This document shows positions 24,513 to 33,894 of a stretch of 64,000 nt of DNA, one piece after another. Origin of the DNA: a virus; the IMG/VR virus record IMGVR_UViG_3300022699_000224, positions 25,486-89,485 of that record. One strand, 5' to 3'. The notes under the pieces are model-generated. The model made no database searches and had not been told where the DNA came from. It saw only the letters and a list, made by a program, of their open reading frames with translations. The stretch's first letter is position 1. Each line of letters starts with the position of its first letter. The position numbers were made by a program, and so were the translations under genes.

Positions 24513-24532
24513 ATAGTATTAAGGAGATTCAA

Positions 24533-25426
24533 ATGTTAAAAAATAGTAAAGTATTAGTTACAGGCGGTGCAGGGTTTATAGGTTCACATATAGTAGATGA
24601 ATTAGTAAAAAATAATAATAAAGTAATAGTGATAGATAATTTTAGTAACGGTAGATTATTTAATCTGATAAATAATATTAAAGATATAAAAATATATTGG
24701 AATGATATTAGAAACATAGATATAGTAGATAAAGCGTGTGAAGAAGTAGATTATGTAATTCATCAAGGTGCGTTAGCTAATGTAACCGAATCTATTAAAT
24801 CTCCTGAAAAATATTTTAGTATTAATGTATTAGGAACTAGAAATATATTACATAGCGCATTAAAAAATAATGTAAAGAAGATAGTTTTAGCTTCTTCTTC
24901 TGCTGTAGAATATTTAACTTCTCCTTATGCTTATAATAAAAAAAATAATGAAAATGATACTTTATCATATATAAAAAATTTTAATTTTCCTATAGTAGCA
25001 TTAAGATATTATAATGTATACGGAGCAAGGCAAAAAGTTAAAACTGATGGTGCAGTTATACCAAATTTTATGAATAAAATATTGAGTAATGATTTTCCTT
25101 TTATATACGGAGATGGAACTCAAAAAAGAGATTTTGTATATGTTAAAGATGTAGTTAACGCTAATCTCTATGCATTAACTTCTAATAATATAGGAATATA
25201 TAGCGTTGGTTTTGGAACAGCATATTCAATAAATTATTTATGTAATACTATTAAAAAATTAGCATTTAAAAATATGAAAACTGTATATATGGAAGCTAGA
25301 AAAGGAGATGTAAAATTATCTCAGTCTAATTGTCGTGAATATTTAACGAATTGGAAACCTAAATTTAATTTAAAAAAAGGATTAAAAGAAACTATTAAAT
25401 ATTATAAGGAGACAATCAAATGTTGA
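24533..25426 (+). CDS. NAD-dependent nucleotide-sugar epimerase/dehydratase (extended SDR)
   Basis: 297 residues. The Rossmann signature is VTGGAGFIGSH at 9-19, VIDNFSNG near 34 is typical of GalE-like enzymes, SSSAVEY and YAYNK (Y-x3-K) make the catalytic triad region, and RYYNVYGARQ follows the substrate loop. It would interconvert UDP-sugars such as UDP-glucose/galactose or uronates, feeding the neighbouring transferases. It uses NAD, the product of the nearby synthetase. Shine-Dalgarno AAGGAGATTCAA. Confidence 0.85.
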   Translation: MLKNSKVLVTGGAGFIGSHIVDELVKNNNKVIVIDNFSNGRLFNLINNIKDIKIYWNDIRNIDIVDKACEEVDYVIHQGALANVTESIKSPEKYFSINVLGTRNILHSALKNNVKKIVLASSSAVEYLTSPYAYNKKNNENDTLSYIKNFNFPIVALRYYNVYGARQKVKTDGAVIPNFMNKILSNDFPFIYGDGTQKRDFVYVKDVVNANLYALTSNNIGIYSVGFGTAYSINYLCNTIKKLAFKNMKTVYMEARKGDVKLSQSNCREYLTNWKPKFNLKKGLKETIKYYKETIKC

Positions 25427-25941
25427 ATAAAATTATAAGTTTGATATTATTAAGTATCTTAGGTGGTATATTAGGAACATATGCAGGAGCAGATGAAACT
25501 TCAAAAGGAATACGTAGATTTGGAATTCCAGGTATATTAATGATAATAGCTTGGTTAAATTTACATAATTGGTTAGTTTTATTTGTAATGCTGTTATCAT
25601 TTGGTCTTAGTTTAGGATATGGTATTCCATGTGGAACAGATAAAGGTTCTACTCTTGGTAGATTTTGGTATAAAATATTTAGAGGAAATAAAAAATTATC
25701 TAATATTTTTACTAGAGGCGCTATTGCTTTAGTATTAAATATAGGTTTATTAATTATTCCTATTATAAAAGGAAATTGGTTTATATATATGATTACTGGT
25801 ATAACTATATTATTAAATCATAGTTTATTATCATGGAGAAATTGGGGAACTTTTAAGTTTTTAAATAAAAATTTAAATTGGATAGACTTTGTAGTATATA
25901 TTATTTTTACTGGAAGTGCATTATGTTTGATATTAATATAA
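25420..25941 (+). CDS. polytopic membrane protein
   Basis: 173 residues with about five hydrophobic spans (near 5-24, 34-50, 52-66, 102-120 and 123-137) and a loop GYGIPCGTDKGSTLGRFWYKIF. No family recognised. It overlaps the epimerase by 7 bases and the next gene by 19, so it belongs to the cassette. It could be a flippase-like or scaffold membrane component, but that is only position-based. Confidence 0.6.
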   Translation: MLNKIISLILLSILGGILGTYAGADETSKGIRRFGIPGILMIIAWLNLHNWLVLFVMLLSFGLSLGYGIPCGTDKGSTLGRFWYKIFRGNKKLSNIFTRGAIALVLNIGLLIIPIIKGNWFIYMITGITILLNHSLLSWRNWGTFKFLNKNLNWIDFVVYIIFTGSALCLILI

Positions 25942-26711
25942 AATCTAATCAAGCAATTATTATAGGGGGAGGCTATAGTATTAAAAAAGGTATTAAAAAA
26001 GGTCTCTTTAATAAAATTAAAGATAAATTTACTATAGGTTGTAATTATAGTTATAAATATTTTAATTCTACTATATTATGTTATGTAGATAAACCTTTTT
26101 ATGAAAAACAAAGTAAAATAAATAAATTTAAAAAGATTCCTTTAGTTATAGGAAAATATTTTCCAGATATTAATATTAATTCCAATACTATTCCATTAAA
26201 AGTTACTCATAAATATAATAGAGATTTATCTAAAGGAGTATACAAAAGTAGTTTAGTAGGTTATTTTGCTCTAAGTTTAGCTATACATTTATTAGATAAA
26301 GGCGAAATTTTTCTATTAGGATTTGATTTTGGAGAAATTAGAAGAACTGATTATGACAAATTACTTAAATCTAAGAAACAAATAAACGAATTAGTATTGA
26401 GAGATAATAAAAATAGACCATTAACTCATTTTTATCAAAATAATATAGAACATAGAGGAATAGGTAAAATTAATTTTTATAATGGAAAAGATAGAGCTAA
26501 AAAAGATTTTTCTGTTTATTTAAATGAGAAAAAAGTTAAAATTTATAACGTTTCTTTAATCAGTAAAATACCAGATAATATTTTTCAGAAAATTAGTTAT
26601 GATAAATTTTTTAAAAAATTAAATAATAAACAATATAATCAAAATAAAGTTAGGGCTTATATTAAAAATAAATGTTTAAAATTAAAAAAAATACATGAAA
26701 TAAATAAATAA
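25923..26711 (+). CDS. DUF115/sialyltransferase-like Rossmann protein
   Basis: 262 residues. It starts with AIIIGGGYSIKKG (about 11-23), a glycine-rich strand-loop, and has GEIFLLGFDFGE near 132-143, the pattern of the DUF115/MAF and GT29-like glycan-transfer families. The C-terminal third is basic and helical. It is probably a glycosyltransferase of the cassette. The ATG at 25923 inside the end of the membrane-protein gene is chosen; the longer reading from 25878 translates membrane-protein sequence in another frame. Confidence 0.5.
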   Translation: MFDINIKSNQAIIIGGGYSIKKGIKKGLFNKIKDKFTIGCNYSYKYFNSTILCYVDKPFYEKQSKINKFKKIPLVIGKYFPDININSNTIPLKVTHKYNRDLSKGVYKSSLVGYFALSLAIHLLDKGEIFLLGFDFGEIRRTDYDKLLKSKKQINELVLRDNKNRPLTHFYQNNIEHRGIGKINFYNGKDRAKKDFSVYLNEKKVKIYNVSLISKIPDNIFQKISYDKFFKKLNNKQYNQNKVRAYIKNKCLKLKKIHEINK

Positions 26712-26721
26712 GGAGGACTTA

Positions 26722-27333
26722 ATGAAATATTTTTTTACTTCGGATTTACATTTAGGTCATGCAAATATAATAAAATATTGCGGAAGAACTATATTTATGA
26801 CAAAAAAAGATAAAAATATTTATAAATCTTTACGATATACTAGCAAAGACAAACAACGATTATTTAAAATAAGTAATCTTTCTTTAAATAAAATGAATAA
26901 AGGACTTATAAGAAATTGGAACGAAAGAGTAAAAAAAGAAGATATTATTTTTCATATAGGAGATTTTTGTTTTAAAAAAGTTTCATCTAAGAAATCTATA
27001 GAATGGGAAAAGTTATTAAATGGTAAAGTTATTCATATAGAGGGAAATCATGATTCTAATAATAGCACTAAAACTATTATAAAAAATTTAGTAATTAAAT
27101 ACAGTAATAAAAAAATAAATTTAGTTCATAACCCTACCCACGCTGATTATTATTATAATATAAATTTTGTTGGTCATGTTCATAATCTTTGGAAATTTAA
27201 AAGAATTAAAACTCATTATGGTTTTACTGATTTAATAAATGTAGGAACAGATGTATGGAATTATTATCCTGTAACATTTAATGAGATAATGAAAGAATAT
27301 AATCAATGGTTAAATAAGGAGATTAAGACATGA
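26722..27333 (+). CDS. calcineurin-type metallophosphoesterase
   Basis: 203 residues with SDLHLGHANI at 7-16, HIGDFCF near 79, EGNHDSN near 106, and VGHVHNLW near 153: all five metal-binding blocks in order. This is a stand-alone phage phosphoesterase of the type that often starts TSDLHLGHxNII. Substrates may be nucleotides or cyclic phosphodiesters. It is unrelated in detail to the SbcD-like protein at 10068. Shine-Dalgarno AAGGAGGACTTA. Confidence 0.85.
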   Translation: MKYFFTSDLHLGHANIIKYCGRTIFMTKKDKNIYKSLRYTSKDKQRLFKISNLSLNKMNKGLIRNWNERVKKEDIIFHIGDFCFKKVSSKKSIEWEKLLNGKVIHIEGNHDSNNSTKTIIKNLVIKYSNKKINLVHNPTHADYYYNINFVGHVHNLWKFKRIKTHYGFTDLINVGTDVWNYYPVTFNEIMKEYNQWLNKEIKT

Positions 27334-27590
27334 ATAAATCTATAAATGATATACCAAAAGGCTTTTACTGTTACACTAGATTAAAAAATGGTAAATTAAA
27401 AATTTGTCCTTATTGGAGTAAAAATAATAGTAAACCGAAACAAAACAACGGTTATTGTGCTTATTTAGAAAAAGGAGATTGGGAATATAGTAAAGGTATT
27501 ACATTATTATGGGATATGTGCAAGATGTGTGGTATAAATGAATACACAGATAAAGAATTGGATGAAATGTGGGAACAAGGAGAATTATAA
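27330..27590 (+). CDS. cysteine-rich conserved phage protein
   Basis: 86 residues. CPYW near 26, GYCAYLEKGDWE near 45 and LLWDMCKMCGIN near 63 form a pattern that I recall from other phage hypothetical proteins without known function. At least five Cys suggest a metal site. It overlaps the phosphoesterase gene by 4 bases and abuts the next gene. Confidence 0.6.
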   Translation: MNKSINDIPKGFYCYTRLKNGKLKICPYWSKNNSKPKQNNGYCAYLEKGDWEYSKGITLLWDMCKMCGINEYTDKELDEMWEQGEL

Positions 27591-28058
27591 ATGATAAAAA
27601 AAGGAGATATATTATTGGTTAAATATAATTTAGACCCTATAGGTTGGTTAATTCGTAAATTTACTAAATCTAATTGGAATCATGTAGCATGGGTGTTAAA
27701 TAAATATACTGTTATAGAATCATGTCGAAAAGGAATAATATTAACTCCTATTTCAAAATATAAAAATAAAATTTTATATGAAACTAAACTTAAAAGAATA
27801 AAAAATATATCTAAAAAAGACTTAGATATAGCAATTAATATAGCTTTAAAATTTAAACGAAAAAGAAATTATTTTAAATTATTACTTACTTTTATTAATG
27901 TATATTTAAAAATCAATAATAAACTCCCTGACGTAACTTGTTCAGGGCTAATTTCTTATTGTTTAAGTAAAGTAAGTTTTTATTTTAACAAAAATAAACA
28001 TCCATTAATGACAGTGCCTGAAGATATTAATAAATGTAGGAGACTGTATAATGTGTAA
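27591..28058 (+). CDS. permuted NlpC/P60 (YiiX-like) papain-fold protein
   Basis: 155 residues. GDILLVKY at 5-12 and SNWNHVAWVL near 27-36 place the catalytic His, and VTCSGLISYCLSKV near 117-130 the catalytic Cys, in the circularly permuted NlpC/P60 order. Such enzymes cut amide or ester bonds in peptidoglycan or lipids. It could contribute to lysis or envelope remodelling, but there is no signal peptide or holin next to it. Confidence 0.65.
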   Translation: MIKKGDILLVKYNLDPIGWLIRKFTKSNWNHVAWVLNKYTVIESCRKGIILTPISKYKNKILYETKLKRIKNISKKDLDIAINIALKFKRKRNYFKLLLTFINVYLKINNKLPDVTCSGLISYCLSKVSFYFNKNKHPLMTVPEDINKCRRLYNV

Positions 28059-28752
28059 TAAAGAATTAAATTTTACTATTTTAGTTCCAATTTATAATGA
28101 ATCCAAAACTTTATATTCAATGTTAAAAAAATTAAAAGATTGTAATTATAATTATTTAATAGTAGATGATGGGTCTAATGATGGAACTAAAACTATTTTA
28201 CATCAATCTAAAACTAATTTTATAAATTATAAATATAATAGAGGTAAAGGTTATGCTATTAAAGTAGGAGCTAAATTAATATTAGAATCTACTAATAATG
28301 ATTATATCTTAATTATAGATGGAGACGGTCAAATGAGCTTTGAGGACATTAAATATTTTATTATGAGTGCTTACAGTTATCCTAAAGCTAAAATATTTAT
28401 AGGAGATAGATTACATAATCGTTCTTCTATACCGTTATTTAGATATTATATTAATAAAGTTATGAGCTTTTTATTATCTAAAATATCAGGACAAAGAATA
28501 AATGACAGTCAATGCGGATTTCGCTTAATACATAAAGATATATTTAAACTTAAACTTAATTCTAATAATTTTGAATTTGAAAGTGAAATGTTAATTAAGG
28601 CAAGTAAAATGGGATATAAAATAAAAAATGTTCCAATAAGATGTATTTATAAACCAAATAGAATAAGTAAAATAAATCCTATAAAAGATACTATAAGATT
28701 TATTAAACTTCTATTTAATTTATTGAAAAAAGGAGGGAATACATGTATATAA
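28051..28752 (+). CDS. GT2-family glycosyltransferase
   Basis: 233 residues, GT-A fold of the polyprenyl-phosphate mannosyl/glucosyl type: LVPIYNESKTL at 11-21, VDDGSNDGTK near 37, NRGKGYAIKVGAK near 63, and the metal motif IIDGDGQM (D-x-D) near 90, then a C-terminal GFRLIHKDIF. No C-terminal membrane helices, so it is soluble. It closes the glycan cassette. It overlaps both neighbours by 8 to 10 bases. Confidence 0.85.
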   Translation: MCNKELNFTILVPIYNESKTLYSMLKKLKDCNYNYLIVDDGSNDGTKTILHQSKTNFINYKYNRGKGYAIKVGAKLILESTNNDYILIIDGDGQMSFEDIKYFIMSAYSYPKAKIFIGDRLHNRSSIPLFRYYINKVMSFLLSKISGQRINDSQCGFRLIHKDIFKLKLNSNNFEFESEMLIKASKMGYKIKNVPIRCIYKPNRISKINPIKDTIRFIKLLFNLLKKGGNTCI

Positions 28753-29132
28753 TTACTTTTACTGACGGAACTACTTTTAAAGGAGAAAGTCCTAATAATT
28801 CTAAATGGAATACAATGCCAAATAAGGCTATAAAAAGATTACGATACAAAATATTAGGTCATAAAATATTATTTGAAAATTTTGAAGCATATAATCATAT
28901 AGTAGAAAGAATTGCTAATATTTCTATACCTACAGGAGAAAAGATAAGTAGAGTAATATTAATGACTAAATATAATAAAGTAGTTCGTAAATTAATTTTT
29001 GATTATATTAATAAAAAAGTTCATATAGAATTTGCTACTTGGAGTCAAGAATTTAATGGTAGGAAAGTTACAGGTTGGAAAAAAGGTATTGAATATAATA
29101 CTAATTTAAATCCTATATGGAAAGTTAACTAA
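28743..29132 (+). CDS. conserved phage hypothetical protein
   Basis: 129 residues, beta-rich: it starts IITFTDGTTFKG, has a middle YNHIVE and ends with GWKKGIEY. I recall this pattern from many phages, usually near virion genes, without known function. It is the last gene on the + strand before the convergent junction; its stop overlaps the stop of the - strand gene by 8 bases and no intrinsic terminator is visible there. Confidence 0.65.
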   Translation: MYIITFTDGTTFKGESPNNSKWNTMPNKAIKRLRYKILGHKILFENFEAYNHIVERIANISIPTGEKISRVILMTKYNKVVRKLIFDYINKKVHIEFATWSQEFNGRKVTGWKKGIEYNTNLNPIWKVN

Positions 29133-29646
29133 GATATTTGTAAGGATTATCAAAATCTATATAAAGTCTAACTTTTGTATCTGGTAAATTTTTACTATTA
29201 TGACTAGTATAAAATCCTATATTTAAAGTAACTTTCTTAATATTATCATTTTCTTCATCTTCTATATCTTCAATAAAAATAAAATCGCTTTGATAAATAT
29301 CAAAATCACTAGTATCATCTCTAACAAATGTCCTATAGTCAAAATCTTCGCCTTGATATATTAAAGCATAATTAATAAAAGGCACAAAGTTAACATTCAT
29401 TCTAGAAAATTCTATTTCCCAATTCTTATATAAAACTTGACTATTTGAATAATTTTTAAAATCGAAATAAATCCATCCAGAGTCGTATTCAAAGCCACTT
29501 TTAAATAAATGTTTTCTTACCTTAACTTTTTCTACATTATCCTTTAAACTAGTAATATCTTCTTTTTCTCGGTCAATAGAATTAGATACTTTTTTATGGT
29601 TAGACCATAATTTTTTAATTTTGTGCGGAGTATTTTTGTATTTCAT
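29125..29646 (-). CDS. virion-associated protein with MKY..KIKKLW N-terminus
   Basis: 173 residues. It begins MKYKNTPHKIKKLW, then a charged coil, then a beta-rich, aromatic, acidic domain. The first 14 residues match those of the proteins ending at 31108 and 31582, suggesting a shared docking peptide in a small paralogous set at the end of the late operon. It starts inside the previous gene (32-base overlap) with no obvious Shine-Dalgarno. It is probably a fibre or baseplate accessory protein. Confidence 0.55.
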   Translation of the reverse strand: MKYKNTPHKIKKLWSNHKKVSNSIDREKEDITSLKDNVEKVKVRKHLFKSGFEYDSGWIYFDFKNYSNSQVLYKNWEIEFSRMNVNFVPFINYALIYQGEDFDYRTFVRDDTSDFDIYQSDFIFIEDIEDEENDNIKKVTLNIGFYTSHNSKNLPDTKVRLYIDFDNPYKYLS

Positions 29647-31108
29647 GATATTCTAAAGGATTTTTTATTTTTACGATAAATTTTAAGGATATAGGTATGC
29701 TCTCTGAAGTATATAATACCCTTTCTTTAAAAGTATGATTTTTATTTTCTGTCCAATTTGGTATAGATGGGTATACGTTAGTGTAAGTATCATTATATTC
29801 TACATATTCATATTCTTGATATATTTTTTTAGCTTTAACCGTTTTCAGTATTTTTCCATCCATTATTAATCTATACTTTGTTCTATCTTCTTCTGTTTCA
29901 GGAGATACTCTAAAAAATCTTTTTCTATTAGAACCTCCGTAACCTGATTCTATAGAAGTAGATAATATTTTTTTTACTGGATAAGGGTCAGGATTACGTT
30001 TTATAGTTACAGTTGAAATTGATACTTCTTCTGCTGGTGGAAGATAACAATTCCATTTATCAGAATCTCCTTCATCTTCACCTGTATCATACATTTCTAT
30101 TTTATATCTTAAATTAGTATCATAAAAAACCCAATAATTATTTTTTTCAAAATCAGGTAAAATTATATCAGTATCTATATCAGTATCTACATAAACAAAT
30201 CCACTAGAGTAACTTTGCCACGTATCTCCTACTTTTCTTTGCATTACACCATTTAAAACTATCTCATAATTATTACCATAAGTGCCATTATATGTAACAC
30301 CATCTTGATAGTGAGTTACATAATCATAAATAGGGTCGTCATCTTCATCATATCCTGTTAATTCATATACAGTATATTCTCTTAAAGCTCTCATATTTAT
30401 GGTAGTAGAATTCATAGAATAAATTTGTAATTTATTACCATATTCATTTCCCTCATTACCTTCATAAGTTCCATGCATGAAACATCTATAAAGTTCAGTA
30501 GGTTGCGGTGCTGGATTAGTAGTAACTGTAACAGTTACTACATCACCTTTAATTCTATATTGAGTTCCATATTTTGTAAAATATATCCAAGTCTGATTTC
30601 CATCTTCATCATAAGCAGTTCTCCAGTTATCTTTATAATGTTTTACAGTGCCATCATCAATATATTCTTGAGTAGTAATGCCATCAGGTAAACCTATTCC
30701 TTTATATATAATAGTGCCATCAGTATAAACTTCTACATAATCTTCTTCCCATCTTGACATTTCCCATTCAGGAGAAATAGCCACTGGTTTTTCTTTAGTA
30801 TCATGAGTTTTTACCAATACCGCTACATCAACAAAAGGAATTAAATTTTCTGGTAAATAAAAATCTAGATACTTTTCATATAATACTTGTTCAGGAATTA
30901 GAGTTCCTTTATCAGTAACTCTATTATAATTAGTAGAAGGGTCAAAATTTTCCCATTCTGTTTCTTTTAAAGTAACAGCAGGGGTTATTTTATCTCCTCT
31001 AAGAAAATAATTTTTTACTGTATTATCTAGATTAGTTAACTTTACTTTATTACTTTTTATCTTATCATAGATTTTTCTTATTTTATTCTTTTTTTGTTTG
31101 TATTTCAT
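29615..31108 (-). CDS. beta-rich virion protein, probable tail fibre component
   Basis: 497 residues. The N-terminal MKYKQKKNKIRKIYDKIK peptide and coil are followed by a long beta- and aromatic-rich, acidic region with many short Asp/Gly/Tyr turns (for example YEVxLNGxxQ, TYNGTYGNNYE). No enzymatic motif. The position at the distal end of the tail genes suggests a fibre or receptor-binding protein. It overlaps the upstream gene by 26 bases. Confidence 0.55.
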   Translation of the reverse strand: MKYKQKKNKIRKIYDKIKSNKVKLTNLDNTVKNYFLRGDKITPAVTLKETEWENFDPSTNYNRVTDKGTLIPEQVLYEKYLDFYLPENLIPFVDVAVLVKTHDTKEKPVAISPEWEMSRWEEDYVEVYTDGTIIYKGIGLPDGITTQEYIDDGTVKHYKDNWRTAYDEDGNQTWIYFTKYGTQYRIKGDVVTVTVTTNPAPQPTELYRCFMHGTYEGNEGNEYGNKLQIYSMNSTTINMRALREYTVYELTGYDEDDDPIYDYVTHYQDGVTYNGTYGNNYEIVLNGVMQRKVGDTWQSYSSGFVYVDTDIDTDIILPDFEKNNYWVFYDTNLRYKIEMYDTGEDEGDSDKWNCYLPPAEEVSISTVTIKRNPDPYPVKKILSTSIESGYGGSNRKRFFRVSPETEEDRTKYRLIMDGKILKTVKAKKIYQEYEYVEYNDTYTNVYPSIPNWTENKNHTFKERVLYTSESIPISLKFIVKIKNPLEYHEIQKYSAQN

Positions 31109-31394
31109 AAAATGCTCTTTTATTTGTTATATATAATTTAACATCTACATACATAGGAACTGCATAATATCCAGTTGCTCGCAACCACGATTCTACATAT
31201 CCTTTCAATTTATAATGATTATCATCTACTTTTTCAAAGACATAATCAAAAGCAGAATAATAATAATTCTTATTAAAATCATCACTAGTAAATTCTTCTA
31301 AATAATAATCTTCTGTATAAAAAATAGGAACTACCTTTAAATAAGGTAATACCCATTCAGGATAACCTTCCAAGTCTTTTTCAAAATATATCAT
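31083..31394 (-). CDS. small beta-rich virion-associated protein
   Basis: 103 residues, aromatic and acidic. PEWVLPYLKVVPIFY near 12-26 aligns loosely with LIPFVDVAVLV of the 497-residue neighbour. It starts on TAATG overlapping the previous stop, so it depends on re-initiation. It may be the second half of a paralogue of its neighbours that split by a frame change. Confidence 0.5.
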   Translation of the reverse strand: MIYFEKDLEGYPEWVLPYLKVVPIFYTEDYYLEEFTSDDFNKNYYYSAFDYVFEKVDDNHYKLKGYVESWLRATGYYAVPMYVDVKLYITNKRAFYEIQTKKE

Positions 31395-31582
31395 TATACA
31401 TCCACTCTGTCAAAAGAAGGTAAGACTTCTCCTGTATACAAAATAATTTCGTATCTTTTATTTACTATTGAATTAACAGGAGATACTACTTTCCAATTTT
31501 TTAAATCATTAATAGTATTTCTATTGATTTCAGTTAATCTATAAAGTTTTTTTATCTTATGACTAATATTTATATATTTCAT
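31394..31582 (-). CDS. short MKY..KIKKLY protein
   Basis: 62 residues beginning MKYINISHKIKKLY, the same N-terminal peptide as two downstream proteins. It ends after a short beta segment. Both ends overlap neighbours by the TAATG pattern. It could be a stand-alone docking peptide or the N-terminal half of a split gene with 31083-31394. Confidence 0.5.
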   Translation of the reverse strand: MKYINISHKIKKLYRLTEINRNTINDLKNWKVVSPVNSIVNKRYEIILYTGEVLPSFDRVDV

Positions 31583-33876
31583 TATACCACATACTCATCG
31601 TTTGCAGGGTCGTATTTTATAGCTATTTTTCTACGATAAGATGGAATAATATACGTAGGGTCATCTTCATCAGGATAATCTTCATCTAATAAATCCATTT
31701 CATAAGAAGATAATTTATTATCACATGTTAAAGTTACCTGCATTTGACTTGAACTAATATTTACCTGCTTAACTGCAACAGGAAATCCACTATTATTTTT
31801 ATATATATTATCTTGAGTAGTATTAGTAATATTAAGTCTAGTTAATAACTCTATTCCATAATATAAATATCCATCTATCATTAATTTAACATTTGCGGAA
31901 GTTACAGGTAAAATATCACCATTAATATTTTTTAGTTTCTCATATTCTACGCTTGCAACTTCTTTAGCATAATCTACATAATCATAGCCTTCATTTCTTT
32001 CTTTATATAATCCACTTTCTTCATCTACCCATCTAGATTTAGGAAAATGTTGTCCATTTTTAGAACTAATTTCTCTATATGGAGCACTTCCTAAAGTATA
32101 ATATCCTAAATCTATTTCAATGTCAGATAATTCCCTCTGCCTAAAATATCTTGCGTAATAAATATCCCACACATCTGCACTTAAACTACTCAAACTAGTT
32201 CCAACATAAATACCGCTACCGCCATAAGGAATAAAACTTGTAGGTGTATAATAATTTTCAAAAAAATGATATGCTCTAACAAACCAGAAATAAGTCCAAT
32301 TTTGTTTAGGAACAAATTCTCCTAAAGATAATTCTGTAGACACTTCATTAAAACCAAAATGATTATGCCTTATCACGTTTTCTATAGTTTTAGTGCCTAA
32401 ATCTATTTTTATACCTTTATATATTTCAGGATTTTCGTCATTAGGGTCTATAACAGGGTTATCTATAACAATATCATCTACAATAACATCATATAAATTT
32501 CTTTTAGCAGTTTTTAAAGTTAAAGGTAAATCAATAGTATTAAAATTCTTAGTATATTCATCACCTTTGGCAGAAACTTGAATTCTTTCACTAGAACCCA
32601 TAAAATTTAAACTATTTATATTACCAGAAAATACAGTTATAGATTTTATTTTTATTACTATTGTATTTTGATTAGTAATTTGATTATAATTACCATCTAC
32701 TGTATAATCTGGTTTATCATGATACCTACCAAGAATAAAAGTAGCAGTTGATTCAGTATCAATAGTATGATTAATACTTATAGATTCTAAATCTAAATCG
32801 GTTACTTCAGTTCCATCGATATATACATGAAAATCAGTTCTTGCTATAGGATTTAAAGCTATTTCATCAAAAGTATATTTAATAAAACGCAAATCGGTAT
32901 TTAATATATTCTCTTCAGTTACATTAAATCTAAAATCACTTATAATTTTATTAGCATATAAAGTATCTATTTGAGATTCTAAAGTCTTAGTTACCTGTAA
33001 ATTAAATCTGAAATCTGAATCTAATTTACTTATTTGACTTTCGTCAATAACAATAATTTCACCGTTAGAATCATTAGTTCCGCAATAAGTATAATTCCAT
33101 TCATCATAACTATCTATATTTTCTACATTATCAGTATCACCTGTATCTATTTGAGTTCTATCTGTTAAATTATTTATATTTAATTTCATAACTTGACCTT
33201 CAGAGCAACCTACATAAATTTGATTTGTAGTATCATTAATAGTTAAATCTTTAGCATTTTTAGCAGTTTCACCTGTATTATTAAAATCAAAAGTTACCCA
33301 TGAAGGAATACCTCCGCTACTTATAGTTACTTTAACTATCTTAGCAGGGTCAGAATCGCAAACTATAAATAATTCGGAGTTTCTTGCTTTTAATTTAGTA
33401 GCATATGAAACAGTTGTTTGTTCTTGAGCTATAATCTCATCAGATAAATATATATCATCAGACTTTTCTAATTCTTCTTGAGTTAAATTTAATTGAATAG
33501 TATCTGATAGATAAATTTGTTCAGAAAGATTAAGATTCTCTTGAGGGATATTTAACTCTATATTATCAGACAAATATATAGAATCTGATGATTCTTGCAC
33601 TTTATCTGTAGTTATAAATATATTATCTGATAAATAAAGATTATCTGATAATTCTTGTTTTTGTAGAGTTAAATTTAACTCTATTTCATCAGATAAATAA
33701 AGACTATCTGATAAATTAATATCTTCTTGAGGAATATTTAATAAAATACTATCAGAAATATAAATAGTATCAGAAGATTCTTGTTGAGGAGTGCTTGTAG
33801 TTATAAAATTAAAATTTCTAAAAACATCTCCAGCAGAAGAAGATATTGTATTAAATTTTCTTATATTTTCTGCCAC
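31582..33876 (-). CDS. large distal tail/hub-like protein with N-terminal LSD-YLSD repeats
   Basis: 764 residues starting at GTG (33874-33876) after AGAGGGATTTCAA; no nearby in-frame ATG exists. Residues about 34-150 are six imperfect 20-21-residue repeats built on LSDxxYLSDxIxLN. A beta-propeller-like stretch (SGGIPSWVTFDF, IYVGCSEGQVMKLN) follows to about 280. From about 345 to the end comes a hub-like region (DFHVYIDGTEV, ISINHTIDTESTATFILG, IVIKIKSITVFSGNI, QMQVTLTCDNKLS) like tail tip/baseplate proteins. It is likely part of the tail tip downstream of the tape measure. Confidence 0.65.
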   Translation of the reverse strand: MAENIRKFNTISSSAGDVFRNFNFITTSTPQQESSDTIYISDSILLNIPQEDINLSDSLYLSDEIELNLTLQKQELSDNLYLSDNIFITTDKVQESSDSIYLSDNIELNIPQENLNLSEQIYLSDTIQLNLTQEELEKSDDIYLSDEIIAQEQTTVSYATKLKARNSELFIVCDSDPAKIVKVTISSGGIPSWVTFDFNNTGETAKNAKDLTINDTTNQIYVGCSEGQVMKLNINNLTDRTQIDTGDTDNVENIDSYDEWNYTYCGTNDSNGEIIVIDESQISKLDSDFRFNLQVTKTLESQIDTLYANKIISDFRFNVTEENILNTDLRFIKYTFDEIALNPIARTDFHVYIDGTEVTDLDLESISINHTIDTESTATFILGRYHDKPDYTVDGNYNQITNQNTIVIKIKSITVFSGNINSLNFMGSSERIQVSAKGDEYTKNFNTIDLPLTLKTAKRNLYDVIVDDIVIDNPVIDPNDENPEIYKGIKIDLGTKTIENVIRHNHFGFNEVSTELSLGEFVPKQNWTYFWFVRAYHFFENYYTPTSFIPYGGSGIYVGTSLSSLSADVWDIYYARYFRQRELSDIEIDLGYYTLGSAPYREISSKNGQHFPKSRWVDEESGLYKERNEGYDYVDYAKEVASVEYEKLKNINGDILPVTSANVKLMIDGYLYYGIELLTRLNITNTTQDNIYKNNSGFPVAVKQVNISSSQMQVTLTCDNKLSSYEMDLLDEDYPDEDDPTYIIPSYRRKIAIKYDPANDEYVV
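33427..33771 (-). repeat. six tandem 60-63-bp coding repeats
   Basis: Within the tail gene, six imperfect units of 20-21 codons encode (L/S)SDxxYLSDxIxLNxxQE. Spacing is regular and the motifs SD..YLSD are kept in all, while the connecting residues vary. Coding repeats of this size in tail proteins often expand and contract by recombination. Confidence 0.7.
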
Positions 33877-33894
33877 TTGAAATCCCTCTGTCTC

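Noticed and set aside
29125-29132. Bidirectional terminator at the convergent junction
   Set aside because: The two genes overlap by 8 bases, and no inverted repeat with U-run was found within 60 bases on either side.
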